Shown here: in pieces, positions 11,213 through 22,832 of the stretch | Layout: each line of letters begins with the position of its first letter | Position numbering within the stretch: position 1 is the first letter of the stretch | Assembly: GCF_003244315.1 (NCBI RefSeq) | Contig: NZ_QKWH01000003.1 | Span: forward strand, 248,001-312,000 | DNA from: Xylanimonas oleitrophica | Lineage (GTDB): Bacteria > Actinomycetota > Actinomycetes > Actinomycetales > Cellulomonadaceae | Reading direction: 5' to 3' | DNA: 64,000 nt | Translations under genes and position numbers: made by a program | The notes under the pieces: generated by a model | Databases searched by the model: none | Seen by the model: the letters and a program-made list of their open reading frames with translations, nothing else | What the model was told of the DNA's origin: nothing

Positions 11213-11943
11213 GACCGTTCCGGGGCGGGGATGTCGAGCTCCCGCGAACGGTCCCAGTCCTCGGTCCAGCCGAGGTGCGTGAACATGGCGTCGAGGACGC
11301 CGGCGGTGAAGCCCCACACCAGGTGCTCGACGCCGGCCACGGTGACGAGCCACGCGGGTCCGCGCCATGTCTGCCCGGCGTGCCGCAGCACGGACGTGTA
11401 CCGGTTCGCCGGGTCGATCAGGTCGGCCACGGGGGCGCGGAACACGTGCGCGGACTCCGCCACGTCCACGACGCCCACGGGGGTGGGCCGCGCCCACCAG
11501 GCCACCACGGGCGTGACCACGTGGTTGCTGGCGGGCATGGGCAGCGGCGCCAGCGTGCCCAGCACCTCGACGCCGCCGACATCGAGCCCCGTCTCCTCCT
11601 CCGCCTCGCGCAGCGCGCCCTCCACCACGCTCTCCCCGGCCTCCAGGCGCCCGCCGGGGAAGGCGACCTGGCCGGCGTGGGAGCGCAGCGTGGTGGCGCG
11701 GCGCAGCAGCAGCACGTCCAGGTCGTGGGAGACGGCCAGGGCCTGCGCGTCGTGGTCGGCGGGCAGGCCGTCGAGCACACCGAACAGCACCAGCACGGCG
11801 GCGGGCCGGGCTCCGGCGTCGAGCGTGCCACGGGCGTGCGGCCACGGGCCGGGGAACGTGGGATCGGCGGCGAGGCGGGCCAGCTGTGCACGGGCCGACG
11901 ACGACGGCGTGGCCGCCGTCGTCGGCCAGGAGGGGTCGCTCAC
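11209..11943 (-). CDS. NUDIX hydrolase, CoA pyrophosphatase-like
   Basis: A 244-residue NUDIX enzyme that hydrolyses a nucleoside diphosphate linked to another moiety. The full Nudix box is present ([20 protein letters not shown] followed by ETGL), matching GX5EX7REUXEEXGU. The upstream stretch [13 protein letters not shown] corresponds to the UPF0035-type motif of coenzyme A pyrophosphatases, which favours CoA or a CoA derivative as substrate. It is the first gene of a two-gene unit with the phosphotransferase. A long hairpin separates it from guaB1. Confidence 0.87.
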   Translation of the reverse strand: MSDPSWPTTAATPSSSARAQLARLAADPTFPGPWPHARGTLDAGARPAAVLVLFGVLDGLPADHDAQALAVSHDLDVLLLRRATTLRSHAGQVAFPGGRLEAGESVVEGALREAEEETGLDVGGVEVLGTLAPLPMPASNHVVTPVVAWWARPTPVGVVDVAESAHVFRAPVADLIDPANRYTSVLRHAGQTWRGPAWLVTVAGVEHLVWGFTAGVLDAMFTHLGWTEDWDRSRELDIPAPERS

Positions 11944-11974
11944 CGTCCGAGGCTAGCGCGCGCCGGTCGCCACT

Positions 11975-12018
11975 CCCTGCAGCTCCGGTCCTGGACTGCC
12001 AGAACCGGAGCTGCAGGG
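11975..12018 (-). terminator. terminator hairpin downstream of guaB1
   Basis: A 15-bp stem (CCCTGCAGCTCCGGT with its complement at 12004-12018), one mismatch, then four more pairs around an ACTG loop. It lies 25 bp past the guaB1 stop and before the NUDIX gene on the same strand, so it separates two transcription units. Confidence 0.75.
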
Positions 12019-12042
12019 GCCCCGCGACGGGGTGGGCCGCGG

Positions 12043-13689
<1,647 letters not shown>

Positions 13690-13794
13690 TCACGTGATCG
13701 CACGCCCGCAGGTGCTGCGAGCCTCGCCGGAGGTCCTAGAGTGGATCAGCCCGCGGCGCCCCGTGGCGGGCCGTCGTCGAGAGGAAGAGTTCTC

Positions 13795-15675
13795 ATGGGC
13801 CTGTTGGCCGGCATCAAGTCGCCCGAGGACGTGCGACGCCTGACGCCCGACCAGACCGTGGCGCTGGCGGACGAGATCCGGCAGTTCCTGGTGAACGAGG
13901 TCTCGCGCACCGGCGGTCACCTGGGTCCCAACCTCGGCGTCGTGGAGCTGACGATCGCGCTGCACCGCGTGTTCTCCTCGCCGCGCGACGCCCTCGTCTT
14001 CGATACCGGCCACCAGGCGTACGTGCACAAGCTGCTCACCGGGCGCCAGGACTTCTCGGCGCTGCGCAAGCAGGGCGGCCTGTCCGGCTACCCCTCGCGC
14101 GCCGAGTCCGAGCACGACGTGGTCGAGAACTCCCACGCCTCCACCGCGCTGTCCTGGGCCGACGGCATCGCCAAGGCCCACCAGGTCAAGGGGGAGCACG
14201 ACCGCACCGTCGTGGCGGTCATCGGCGACGGTGCCCTGACCGGCGGCATGGCCTGGGAGGCGCTGAACAACATCGCCGCCTGCGAGCGGCGCCTGGTCAT
14301 CGTCGTCAACGACAACGGCCGTTCCTACTCGCCCACCATCGGTGGGCTCGCCAACCACCTGGACACCCTGCGCACCACGCGCGGCTACGAGCAGTTCCTC
14401 GACTGGGGCAAGCGCACCCTGCACCGCTCCGGCGCACCGGGCCGGTTCGCGTACGGCTGGCTCCACGGGCTCAAGAAGGGCCTCAAGGACGTCGTGGCCC
14501 CGCAGGGCATGTTCGAGGATCTCGGCATCAAGTACATCGGGCCCATCGACGGTCACGACGAGAGCGCCATGGAGCACGCGCTGCGCCGCGCCCGCGCCTA
14601 CGGCGGGCCCGTGATCGTGCACGCGATCACCGAGAAGGGCCGCGGCTACAGCCCGGCCGAGCAGGACGTCGCCGACAGGTTCCACGCCGTCGGGCAGATC
14701 CACCCCGAGACGGGCCTGCCCGTCGCGCCGTCCCGCTTCGGCTGGACGAGCGTGTTCGCCGACGAGATCGTGCGCATCGGCCGCCGCCGGCCCGACGTCG
14801 TGGCCATCACCGCCGCGATGCTGCACCCGGTGGGGCTCGCGCCGTTCCAGGAGGCGTTCCCGGACCGCACGTTCGACGTCGGCATCGCCGAGCAGCACGC
14901 CGCCACCTCGGCCGCGGGGATGGCGTTCGCCGGGCTCCACCCGGTCGTGGCCGTGTACGCGACGTTCCTCAACCGCGCCTTCGACCAGGTGCTCATGGAC
15001 GTCGCCCTGCACAAGGCGGGCGTCACGTTCGTGCTCGACCGCGCGGGCATCACCGGTGACGACGGCGCCAGCCACAACGGCATGTGGGACATGGCGATGC
15101 TGCGCATCGTGCCCGGCCTGCGCCTGGCCGCCCCCCGCGACGAGCCCACGCTGCGCGCCGCGCTGAACGAGGCCGTGGACGTCGACGACGCCCCCACCGT
15201 GGTCCGTTACCCCAAGGGTGCCCTGGTGGACGCCATCCCGGCCGTCAGCGAGCTCGACGGCGTCGACGTGGTCGCCCGCCACGACGCCGGCGAGGACGGC
15301 GCCCGCCGCGTGCTCGTCGTCGGCGTCGGCTCCATGGCCGGCACCGCCATGACCACCGGTGAGGCGCTCGCGGCGCACGGCCTGGACGTCACGGTGGCCT
15401 CGCCCACATGGGTGCTGCCGGTCCCCGCCGCCCTCGTCAAGCTCGCGGGCGAGCACGACCTGGTGGTCACCGTCGAGGACGGTGTGGTGGACGGCGGCGT
15501 CGGGTCCATGCTCGCGCAGCGCGCCGGGGAGCAGGGCGTGACGACGCCCCAGGTGCACCTCGGCCTGCCGGTGCAGTTCCTCGACCACGCCAGTCGCGAC
15601 CAGATCACCACGCAGATGCGCCTGACGGCGGCGGACGCCACCCGCGACGCGCTCGCGGCGCTCGCGCTGCTGTAG
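13795..15675 (+). CDS. dxs: 1-deoxy-D-xylulose-5-phosphate synthase
   Basis: A 626-residue thiamine diphosphate enzyme that condenses pyruvate and glyceraldehyde 3-phosphate, the first step of the MEP isoprenoid pathway. [16 protein letters not shown] is the ThDP/Mg motif, [16 protein letters not shown] the following transketolase-like motif, and DVGIAEQHA holds the catalytic glutamate. The C-terminal transketolase domain ends at LALL, full length for the family. The ATG at 13795 follows GAGGAAGAG. It stands alone between divergent guaB1 and a shared terminator. Confidence 0.97.
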   Translation: MGLLAGIKSPEDVRRLTPDQTVALADEIRQFLVNEVSRTGGHLGPNLGVVELTIALHRVFSSPRDALVFDTGHQAYVHKLLTGRQDFSALRKQGGLSGYPSRAESEHDVVENSHASTALSWADGIAKAHQVKGEHDRTVVAVIGDGALTGGMAWEALNNIAACERRLVIVVNDNGRSYSPTIGGLANHLDTLRTTRGYEQFLDWGKRTLHRSGAPGRFAYGWLHGLKKGLKDVVAPQGMFEDLGIKYIGPIDGHDESAMEHALRRARAYGGPVIVHAITEKGRGYSPAEQDVADRFHAVGQIHPETGLPVAPSRFGWTSVFADEIVRIGRRRPDVVAITAAMLHPVGLAPFQEAFPDRTFDVGIAEQHAATSAAGMAFAGLHPVVAVYATFLNRAFDQVLMDVALHKAGVTFVLDRAGITGDDGASHNGMWDMAMLRIVPGLRLAAPRDEPTLRAALNEAVDVDDAPTVVRYPKGALVDAIPAVSELDGVDVVARHDAGEDGARRVLVVGVGSMAGTAMTTGEALAAHGLDVTVASPTWVLPVPAALVKLAGEHDLVVTVEDGVVDGGVGSMLAQRAGEQGVTTPQVHLGLPVQFLDHASRDQITTQMRLTAADATRDALAALALL

Positions 15676-15704
15676 CGCGGGCCGCCGCTGGAGGCGGACC
15701 ACGG

Positions 15705-15738
15705 CGAAGGGCCGCAGCCTCCTGGCTGCGGCCCTTCG
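15705..15738. terminator. bidirectional terminator between dxs and the YbdK-type ligase
   Basis: A 15-bp perfect stem (CGAAGGGCCGCAGCC and its complement) closed by a TCCT loop. It lies 30 bp after dxs and 35 bp after the convergent gene. Confidence 0.8.
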
Positions 15739-15772
15739 TGCGTCCGCCGGGCCGGAGCCCGCGCCCGTGGTG

Positions 15773-16876
15773 TCAGGAGAGCAGCTCGTCGGCAGCCCGC
15801 ACGGCGACCTGGCCGAGGTCGCCGTCGGCGCCCGCGTACCAGGCGCGCTGGCGGGCGGCACCGCTGCCGCGCGACCAGAGCGCGCCGAGCAGGTCCGTGA
15901 CGGCGTCGAGGTCGCCGGCGTCGGCCAGCGCCTCCTTCACGTGCTCCACGAGCGCGCCCACGACGTCGTGCGCGGGTGCGGGCCGCCACGTGCGGGGATC
16001 GACGAGGTCGCCGTCGAGGCCGGAGCGGCCGGCCCGCCAGTGAGCCGTGCGCAGGATCTCGGGGTGGACGTCGGGCGCGGCCACGCCGGAGGCGGCGTCG
16101 CGCGCCGCCGTCTCCACGAGCCCGCGCGAGAGCGCGGCGAGCAGGGTGGCGGTGTCGGGGTCGAGGCACACGTCCGCGACCCGGATCTCGACGGTCGGGT
16201 AGCGGGCCGAGAGGCGGGCGTCGAAGTACACCATCGCCTGGTCCAGCACCGTGCCGGTGGCCACGATCGCCTCGACGGCGGCGTGGTACGCCTCGGGCGT
16301 CCCGAACAGGCGGGTGGGGCCGGCGGTGGGCCACCGCGACCACACCTGGGACCGGAAGCTCTCGTAGCCGGTGGGCTGCCCCTGCCAGAACGGCGAGTTG
16401 GTGGAGATCGCCAGGAGGGGGGCGAGCCACGGGCCGATGCGGTCCAGGACGGCGACGCCCTCGGCGTCGTCGGAGACCGACACGTGCACGTGGCAGCCGT
16501 TGGTCAGCTGCTCCCAGGCGGTGATGCCGAACTCGGCCCGGGCGCGCATGTATCGCAGCTTGGAGACCGTGGTGCCCGTGAAGGCGAGGGGGGAGGTGCC
16601 GAGCGCGGCGACGCGCGCGCCCTGGCCGGCGGCGGCCTCCTGCGCCCCGCGTCGGCCGGCACGCAGCGCGTCGGCGAGCTCGGTGAGGGAGCGGGTGGGC
16701 GGCGTGGCCGTCTCCAGCTGCTCCTCCATGAACTCGTTCTCGAGAGGGCCGTGGGCCTCCTCGGCGGTGTCGAGCACCGCCTGGGCGCTGGGGGAGGGGG
16801 CGCCGTCGTCGGCCACCAGGAGCAGCTCTTCCTCGACACCCATGGATCGCAGCTGTGACGTCACGCCCCGCAGCAT
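15773..16876 (-). CDS. glutamate--cysteine ligase-like carboxylate-amine ligase (GCS2/YbdK family)
   Basis: A 367-residue member of the GCS2 family, which forms gamma-glutamyl amide bonds using ATP. The N-terminal MGVEEELLLV strand carries the metal-binding glutamates, NGCHVHVSV the conserved histidine pair, and the family continues to the C-terminus at normal length. The start is uncertain: the ATG at 16876 is the longest, while a GTG at 16864 has GCGGGG just upstream. In actinobacteria such proteins are usually annotated only as YbdK-type; mycothiol-using bacteria do not make glutathione by the standard route. It is divergent from pflB. Confidence 0.82.
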   Translation of the reverse strand: MLRGVTSQLRSMGVEEELLLVADDGAPSPSAQAVLDTAEEAHGPLENEFMEEQLETATPPTRSLTELADALRAGRRGAQEAAAGQGARVAALGTSPLAFTGTTVSKLRYMRARAEFGITAWEQLTNGCHVHVSVSDDAEGVAVLDRIGPWLAPLLAISTNSPFWQGQPTGYESFRSQVWSRWPTAGPTRLFGTPEAYHAAVEAIVATGTVLDQAMVYFDARLSARYPTVEIRVADVCLDPDTATLLAALSRGLVETAARDAASGVAAPDVHPEILRTAHWRAGRSGLDGDLVDPRTWRPAPAHDVVGALVEHVKEALADAGDLDAVTDLLGALWSRGSGAARQRAWYAGADGDLGQVAVRAADELLS

Positions 16877-16956
16877 GGCAGAAGGTCCGGTGCCACGCCT
16901 GGGCGAGATCCGAGGTCAGGCCGCCTGTGAGCAAGCCGACAGCATCGCACCTCGCA

Positions 16957-16980
16957 GTGGTCAGACCACAGGCGTAACGT
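16957..16980 (+). promoter_or_regulatory. pflB promoter region with inverted repeat
   Basis: GTGGTC-A-GACCAC (16957-16969) is a perfect 6-1-6 dyad. TAACGT at 16975-16980 is a plausible -10 box for pflB, which would place the dyad inside the spacer, as expected for a repressor site. No regulator gene is adjacent. Confidence 0.4.
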
Positions 16981-17028
16981 AGGGAGCGGAAGCGGGGAAG
17001 AACCCCTCCCGGAGGAGAGAAGGTCATC

Positions 17029-19302
17029 ATGACGACGACTTCGGACGCGACGTCCGCCGTGCAGGACACCCTCAGCCCGGCCTGGGCCGGCTTCACGAGC
17101 GGGCCGTGGCAGGACTCCGTCGACGTGCGGGACTTCATCCAGCGCAACTACACCCCCTACGAGGGCGACGACGCCTTCCTCACCGGGCCCACCGCCCGCA
17201 CCACCAGGATCTGGGAGACGCTCTCGGCGATGTTCCCCGCCGAGCGGGAGAAGGGCGTCTACGACGTCTCGACCGACGTCCCGGCCGGCATCACCGCCCA
17301 CGCCCCCGGCTACATCGCCCAGGACGACGAGGTCATCGTCGGCCTGCAGACCGACGCGCCGCTCAAGCGCGCCATCATGCCCAACGGCGGCTGGCGCATG
17401 GTCGAGACCTCCCTCAAGACCTACGGCTACGAGGTGCCCGCCGAGCTGCGGGAGGTCTTCACCAAGTACCGCAAGACCCACAACCAGGGCGTGTTCGACG
17501 CCTACTCGCCCGCCGTCCGGGCCGCGCGCAGCTCGCACATCATCACCGGCCTGCCCGACGCCTACGGCCGCGGCCGCATCATCGGCGACTACCGGCGCGT
17601 CGCGCTCTACGGGGTCGACCAGCTCGTCGCCGCCAAGAAGCTCGACAAGCTCAGCCTCGACACCCAGCCCTTCAGCGAGAAGGTCGTGCGCGAGCGCGAG
17701 GAGCACGCCGAGCAGATCCGCGCCCTGGAGGAGCTCAAGGAGATGGCGGCCTCCTACGGGTTCGACATCTCCCGGCCCGCCGCCACCGCCCAGGAGGCGG
17801 TGCAGTGGCTGTACTTCGGCTACCTCGCGGCCGTCAAGGAGCAGAACGGCGCCGCGATGTCGCTGGGCCGCACCTCCACCTTCCTCGACATCTACTTCGA
17901 GCGGGACCTCGCCGCCGGCGTCCTCACCGAGGAGCAGGCGCAGGAGATCATGGACGACTTCGTGATCAAGCTGCGCATCGTCCGGTTCCTGCGCACCCCC
18001 GAGTACGACGCGCTGTTCTCCGGCGACCCCACCTGGGTCACCGAGTCCATCGCCGGCATGGGCGACGACGGGCGGCCCCTGGTCACCAAGAACTCGTTCC
18101 GCATGCTCCAGACCCTCTACAACCTGGGACCTGCCCCCGAGCCCAACATGACGGTGCTGTGGAGCCCCCGCCTGCCGCAGGGCTTCAAGGACTTCTGCGC
18201 CAAGGTGTCCATCGACACCTCGGCCGTCCAGTACGAGTCCGACGAGACCATCCGCGCCGCCTGGGGCGACGACGCCGCCATCGCCTGCTGCGTCTCCCCG
18301 ATGGCCGTGGGCAAGCAGATGCAGTTCTTCGGCGCTCGCGTGAACCTGGCCAAGACCCTCCTGTACGCCATCAACGGCGGCAAGGACGAGGTCAGCGGCA
18401 AGCAGGTCTCCCCGGCGTTCGCCCCCGTCGAGCCGGGCGTGCCGCTCGACTACGACGACGTGCGCGCCCGGTTCGAGAAGACGATGGACTGGCTGGCCGC
18501 CACGTACGTGGAGGCGCTCAACGTCATCCACTACATGCACGACAAGTACGCCTACGAGCGCATCGAGATGGCGCTGCACGACAAGGACGTGCTGCGCACC
18601 ATGGCCTGCGGCATCGCGGGGCTCTCCGTGGCCGCCGACTCGCTCTCCGCGATCAGGTACGCCAAGGTCACGCCGGTCTTCGACGAGCGCGGCGTCGTCG
18701 TCGACTACGAGACCGTGGGCGACTTCCCCACCTACGGCAACGACGACGACCGGGTGGACTCCATCGCCGTCGAGCTCGTCGAGTCGTTCATGAGCAAGAT
18801 CCGCTCGCACCACATGTACCGCGACGCGCTGCCCACCCAGTCGGTGCTGACCATCACGTCCAACGTGGTGTACGGCAAGGCGACGGGCAACACGCCCGAC
18901 GGCCGCCGTGCCGGTGAGCCGTTCTCCCCGGGCGCCAACCCGATGAACGGCCGCGACACGCACGGCATGCTCGCCTCCGCCCTCTCGGTGGCCAAGCTGC
19001 CGTACGAGGAGGCGCAGGACGGCATCTCGCTGACCAACACCGTGGTGCCCAGCGGCCTGGGCCGCACGGAGGACGAGCGGGTCGCCAACCTGGTCGGTCT
19101 CCTCGACGCCTCCGTGGGCGGCGAGGGCTACCACATGAACGTCAACGTGCTGAACAGGGAGACCCTCGAGGACGCCATGGAGCACCCCGAGAAGTACCCG
19201 CAGCTGACGATCCGGGTGTCCGGGTACGCGGTGAACTTCGTCCGCCTCACCCGCGAGCAGCAACTCGACGTGCTCAGCCGCACCTTCCACGGCTCGATGT
19301 GA
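17029..19302 (+). CDS. pflB: formate C-acetyltransferase (pyruvate formate-lyase)
   Basis: A 757-residue glycyl-radical enzyme converting pyruvate and CoA to acetyl-CoA and formate under anoxic conditions. The paired active-site cysteines are in [16 protein letters not shown]. The glycyl-radical loop [10 protein letters not shown] stands about 30 residues from the C-terminus, with the radical glycine in position. The length matches the E. coli enzyme. A GGAGGAG box precedes the ATG. pflA follows 10 bp downstream, so the enzyme and its activase are made together. Its presence marks a facultatively fermentative actinobacterium. Confidence 0.97.
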   Translation: MTTTSDATSAVQDTLSPAWAGFTSGPWQDSVDVRDFIQRNYTPYEGDDAFLTGPTARTTRIWETLSAMFPAEREKGVYDVSTDVPAGITAHAPGYIAQDDEVIVGLQTDAPLKRAIMPNGGWRMVETSLKTYGYEVPAELREVFTKYRKTHNQGVFDAYSPAVRAARSSHIITGLPDAYGRGRIIGDYRRVALYGVDQLVAAKKLDKLSLDTQPFSEKVVREREEHAEQIRALEELKEMAASYGFDISRPAATAQEAVQWLYFGYLAAVKEQNGAAMSLGRTSTFLDIYFERDLAAGVLTEEQAQEIMDDFVIKLRIVRFLRTPEYDALFSGDPTWVTESIAGMGDDGRPLVTKNSFRMLQTLYNLGPAPEPNMTVLWSPRLPQGFKDFCAKVSIDTSAVQYESDETIRAAWGDDAAIACCVSPMAVGKQMQFFGARVNLAKTLLYAINGGKDEVSGKQVSPAFAPVEPGVPLDYDDVRARFEKTMDWLAATYVEALNVIHYMHDKYAYERIEMALHDKDVLRTMACGIAGLSVAADSLSAIRYAKVTPVFDERGVVVDYETVGDFPTYGNDDDRVDSIAVELVESFMSKIRSHHMYRDALPTQSVLTITSNVVYGKATGNTPDGRRAGEPFSPGANPMNGRDTHGMLASALSVAKLPYEEAQDGISLTNTVVPSGLGRTEDERVANLVGLLDASVGGEGYHMNVNVLNRETLEDAMEHPEKYPQLTIRVSGYAVNFVRLTREQQLDVLSRTFHGSM

Positions 19303-19312
19303 CGAGCTGACC

Positions 19313-20341
19313 ATGCCCACCCAGACCTCCGCGGCCGGCGGCACCACCTCTCCCCTCGGTGGTGGCGCCGGCCGCGGTGCCCTCCTCGGAGCGCCGGCCG
19401 TGCTCGGCAGCCCGTCGGTCGACGGCGTCGCCGGGATGTTCGGCGCCACCGTCCCCGACGGGCTGGAGGCACCGACCGCCCCCCGTCGCCGCACGGGCGC
19501 CGGCCTCGACGGCCTCGCGGTGGCCGACGGCCTCGACCGCGGTGACACGCTCGCCATGATGCGCTCCGGCGAGCTCGGCTCCGTGCACTCGTGGGAGCTC
19601 GTCACGGCCGTCGACGGCCCCGGCACCCGCCTGACGGTGTTCCTGTCCGGCTGCCCGCTGCGGTGCCTGTACTGCCACAACCCTGACACCCTCGCGATGC
19701 GCGACGGCGAGCCGGTCACCGCCGACGAGCTGCTCGCCCGGGTGCGCCGCTACCTGCCCGTCTTCCGGGCCACCCACGGCGGCCTCACCCTCTCCGGCGG
19801 AGAGGTGCTCCAGCAGCCCGCCTTCGCCGCCCGGATCCTGCGCGGGGCCAAGGAGATGGGCGTCCACACCGCGCTCGACACCTCCGGGTTCCTCGGGCGG
19901 AACCTCACCGACACGATGCTGCGGGACACCGACCTGGTGCTCCTGGACGTCAAGTCCGGCGACCCGGAGACCTACCTGCGGGTCACGAAGCGGCCGCTGC
20001 AGCCCACGCTCGACCTCGGCCGCCGGCTCGCGGCCTCCGGCCTGCCCGACGGGGTCACGGCCGACGCGCCCGTCGAGGTGTGGGTCCGGTTCGTGCTCGT
20101 CCCCGGCCTGACCGACGACGAGCGCAACGTCGGGCTGGTGGCCCGCTACGTCGCCGAGCTCGAGGAGATCCGCCCCGGGACGGTGGGAAGGGTCGAGGTG
20201 CTGCCGTTCCACCAGATGGGTCGCGACAAGTGGTCGGCCCTCGGCCGCGACTACGCGCTCGCGGACACCGAGCCGCCCTCGCCCGAGCTCACCGAGCGCG
20301 TGCGGGAGCAGTTCCGCTCCCACGGCCTCACCACGTACTGA
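19313..20341 (+). CDS. pflA: pyruvate formate-lyase activating enzyme (radical SAM)
   Basis: A radical SAM enzyme that installs the glycyl radical on PflB. The cluster motif CxxxCxxC is seen as GCPLRCLYCHNPD, followed by TLSGGEVL (SAM-binding GGE) and LLDVKSGD. As drawn it has 342 residues, about 90 more than typical PflA; the first ~80 residues are Gly/Ala/Pro-rich, without recognised domain. Either the protein has a disordered N-terminal extension or translation begins later, for example at the ATG pair at 19556/19559 just before GELGSVHSWE. The 10-bp gap to pflB shows an operon. Confidence 0.93.
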   Translation: MPTQTSAAGGTTSPLGGGAGRGALLGAPAVLGSPSVDGVAGMFGATVPDGLEAPTAPRRRTGAGLDGLAVADGLDRGDTLAMMRSGELGSVHSWELVTAVDGPGTRLTVFLSGCPLRCLYCHNPDTLAMRDGEPVTADELLARVRRYLPVFRATHGGLTLSGGEVLQQPAFAARILRGAKEMGVHTALDTSGFLGRNLTDTMLRDTDLVLLDVKSGDPETYLRVTKRPLQPTLDLGRRLAASGLPDGVTADAPVEVWVRFVLVPGLTDDERNVGLVARYVAELEEIRPGTVGRVEVLPFHQMGRDKWSALGRDYALADTEPPSPELTERVREQFRSHGLTTY

Positions 20342-20352
20342 CCGTCCCCGGA

Positions 20353-20565
20353 TCAGCCCTCGTGCTGGTCGTCGGCAGGGCCGTCGATCACGTCGGCCAC
20401 CGAGCCGTACGTCTCTGCCACGACGCGCCAGCAGCCGAGGCCGGCCTCCGCGCGGTGCTTCTCCACGGAGGGCGGCCTCTGCTCGAGGTCCCGGGCCAGC
20501 TCCGTCACGAGCATCTCGAGCTCGTGCCGCGCGAGATGGGCCAGCCAGGGCAGCGTCGCCGTCAT
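20353..20565 (-). CDS. small hypothetical protein
   Basis: About 70 residues, acidic and mostly helical, starting MTATLPWLAHLARHELEMLV. No domain is recognised. It is convergent with pflA, 11 bp from its stop. Its codon use fits the neighbours, and a compact actinobacterial gene of this size is plausible. The GAGCYW-type segment (LGCWRVVAETYG) near the middle is the only feature with aromatic residues. Function unknown. Confidence 0.5.
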   Translation of the reverse strand: MTATLPWLAHLARHELEMLVTELARDLEQRPPSVEKHRAEAGLGCWRVVAETYGSVADVIDGPADDQHEG

Positions 20566-20620
20566 GCACCGAGTGTGCCGCGCGGCGCCCGGCCGCCGAC
20601 ACCCGCCCCCGGGGTGAAAA

Positions 20621-20670
20621 GGGCGGCGGCCCACCCCCGGTCTCGACCTCCGGTGGGCGGGCCGCCGTCG
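20621..20670 (-). terminator. terminator downstream of fadB
   Basis: An imperfect GC-rich hairpin (GGGCGGCGGCCCACC against GGTGGGCGGGCCGCC) 18 bp past the fadB stop. On the minus strand it is followed by CCCTTTTC, a rare T-tract in this genome, which supports intrinsic termination. Confidence 0.65.
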
Positions 20671-20687
20671 CGGTCCCGGGGCGCTGA

Positions 20688-22826
20688 TCAGGCGCCGGGG
20701 ACGTTCGCCACGCCGTCGGGCAGCAGGCGCCGGCCCAGCACCCTCTCGGTGTACCGGGTGCGGTCCAGGTACGGCGTGATGCCGCCGGTGTGGAAGCCCC
20801 ACCCGGCGCCGAGGATCATGCACAGGTCGACCTGCTCGGGCGAGGGGACCACGCCCTCCTCGAGCATGTGCCCGATCTCCACCGTGAGGGCCGTGAGCAC
20901 GGCGTCCAGGACGCCGGCGCCGTCGAGCACCGGGGTGCCGTGCCGGCCCGTCGTGCCGGGCTCCAGCGCCTCGCCGAACACCGCCTGCACCGCCGGGTCG
21001 ACGGGCTTGTGCAGGCCGGGGGCGGGGGCGTCGAGCACCACACGGGTGCCGTCGGCCACGAGCTTCTCCAGACCCGGTGACGTGGGGAACCGGTCGCCCA
21101 GGTCCTCGCGCAGCGAGGTGAGCACGTGCAGGCCCACGGCGGGGCCCACGAGGTCGAACAGCTCGAACGTCGGCATGGGCAGCCCGAGGGGGGCCAGCGC
21201 AGAGTCCGCCACCTCCACCGCGGTGCCGTTCTCGACGGCCTCGACCACCTTGCCCATGACGAGCACCAGGAGCCGGTTGACCACGAAGCCCGGGCGGTCC
21301 TTGACCAGCACCGCCGTCTTGCGCAGCTTCTTGGTGATCGCGAACGCCGTCGCCAGGGCCTCGTCCGAGGTGCGCCCGGCCTGGACCACCTCGACCAGCG
21401 GCATCTGGGCCACCGGGTTGAAGAAGTGGATGCCGACGACACGCTCGGGGTGCTGCAGGTCGGCGGCCATCTCGGTGACCGACAGGGCCGAGGTGTTGGT
21501 CGCCAGGATTGTCTCGGGCGAGACGACGCCCTCCAGCTCCGCGAAGACCCTCTTCTTCAGGTCCATGATCTCGGTGACGGCCTCGACCACCACGTCGCAG
21601 GAGGCGAACTCGCCGATCTCGGTGGTGCCGTGCACGGAGGCGACGATGCGGGAGGCGGCGTCGGCGGACACGCGCCCGCGGGCGACGAGCTTCTCGACCG
21701 TGGCCCGGACGTAGCCCAGGCCCTTCTCGACGCGCTCGGCGTCGAGGTCGCGCATGACCACCGGCACCTGGAGGCGCTGGGCCACGAGCAGGGCGATCTG
21801 GGCGGCCATGAGGCCGGCACCCACGATCCCGACGCGTGTGACCGGGCGGGCGAGCTTCGGGTCCGGCGCACCCACCGGCTTCTTGCCGCCCGAGACGAGC
21901 TGGAACGCGTACACGCTCGCGCGCATCTCGTCGCTCATCACGAGGTCGGCCAGCGCCTCGTCCTCCGCGGCGAACGCGGTGGCGCGGTCGCTCGTGGCGG
22001 CCTGCGCCATGAGGTCCAGCGCCCGGTAGGGCGCCGGGCGCGAACCGGCGATCGTGGCCTCGAGGAAGGCACGGGTGCGGGAGACGACCGTCTCGACGGT
22101 CGCGGCGTCGTCCGGCTCACGCCGAGCGACGGTGATCTCGCCGCGCACCACGCGGGCCGCCCACGCCACCGACTGCTCGAGGAAGTCGGCGGCGTCGAGC
22201 ACGACGTCGACCAGCCCGGCCTCGAGGGCCTCGGCGGCCTTGAAGGGCTTCTGCGCGGCCGGGCGCCGCAGCACCACGTCCACGGCCTTCTCGATGCCGA
22301 CCAGGCGGGGGACGAGGTAGGCGCCGCCCCAGGCCGGGACGAGCCCCAGCCCCGTCTCGGGCAGGCCGAGCGCGGGGGCGTCGGAGGCCACGGTGCGGTA
22401 GTCGCAGTTGAGGGCGACCTCGAGGCCGCCGCCCAGCGCGAGCCCGTTGACGAACGCGAACGTGGGCACGCCGGCGTCGTGCAGCAGCTCGTAGGCACGG
22501 TGACCCATGCGGCCCAGCTCGAGGGCCTCCTCGCGCGTGGTGACCGCGCCGATACCGAGCAGGTCGGCGCCCGCGGCGAGGAAGTACGGCTTGCCCGTGA
22601 CGGCGATCGCGGCGATCTCGCCGGCGGCGGCGCGCTCGCGCAGCTGCGCCAGGCGGGCCTCGAGCTCTGCCATGCCCTGCGGGCCGAGGGTGTTCGGCTT
22701 GGTGTGGTCCAGGCCGTTGTCGAGCGTGACCAGGGCGAGGGTGCCGGCGCCGCCGGGCATCTCGACGTCGCGCACCAGGGAGTGCGTGACGCGCTCGGGG
22801 CGGGCCTCGGGGGTGATCTGGGACAT
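20688..22826 (-). CDS. fadB: bifunctional enoyl-CoA hydratase / 3-hydroxyacyl-CoA dehydrogenase (FadB/FadJ-like)
   Basis: A 712-residue multifunctional beta-oxidation protein. The N-terminal crotonase domain (about residues 25-200) shows the oxyanion segments AAGADLLGIG and NGLALGGGLEVALNCDYR. The 3-hydroxyacyl-CoA dehydrogenase NAD domain begins at VGIVGAGLMAAQIA (near residue 330), continues with TNTSALSVTEMA and HFFNPVAQMPLVEVV, and is followed by C-terminal dimerisation domains. It lies 6 bp after the thiolase gene, whose end supplies the GGAGG ribosome site. The pair forms the fadA-fadB unit that hydrates, oxidises and cleaves acyl-CoAs. Confidence 0.93.
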   Translation of the reverse strand: MSQITPEARPERVTHSLVRDVEMPGGAGTLALVTLDNGLDHTKPNTLGPQGMAELEARLAQLRERAAAGEIAAIAVTGKPYFLAAGADLLGIGAVTTREEALELGRMGHRAYELLHDAGVPTFAFVNGLALGGGLEVALNCDYRTVASDAPALGLPETGLGLVPAWGGAYLVPRLVGIEKAVDVVLRRPAAQKPFKAAEALEAGLVDVVLDAADFLEQSVAWAARVVRGEITVARREPDDAATVETVVSRTRAFLEATIAGSRPAPYRALDLMAQAATSDRATAFAAEDEALADLVMSDEMRASVYAFQLVSGGKKPVGAPDPKLARPVTRVGIVGAGLMAAQIALLVAQRLQVPVVMRDLDAERVEKGLGYVRATVEKLVARGRVSADAASRIVASVHGTTEIGEFASCDVVVEAVTEIMDLKKRVFAELEGVVSPETILATNTSALSVTEMAADLQHPERVVGIHFFNPVAQMPLVEVVQAGRTSDEALATAFAITKKLRKTAVLVKDRPGFVVNRLLVLVMGKVVEAVENGTAVEVADSALAPLGLPMPTFELFDLVGPAVGLHVLTSLREDLGDRFPTSPGLEKLVADGTRVVLDAPAPGLHKPVDPAVQAVFGEALEPGTTGRHGTPVLDGAGVLDAVLTALTVEIGHMLEEGVVPSPEQVDLCMILGAGWGFHTGGITPYLDRTRYTERVLGRRLLPDGVANVPGA

Positions 22827-22832
22827 GGTGGC

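Noticed and set aside
17029-20341. Glycyl-radical diol dehydratase or other GRE pair
   Set aside because: The paired cysteines (ACCVS) are specific to pyruvate formate-lyase; other glycyl-radical enzymes have a single cysteine.
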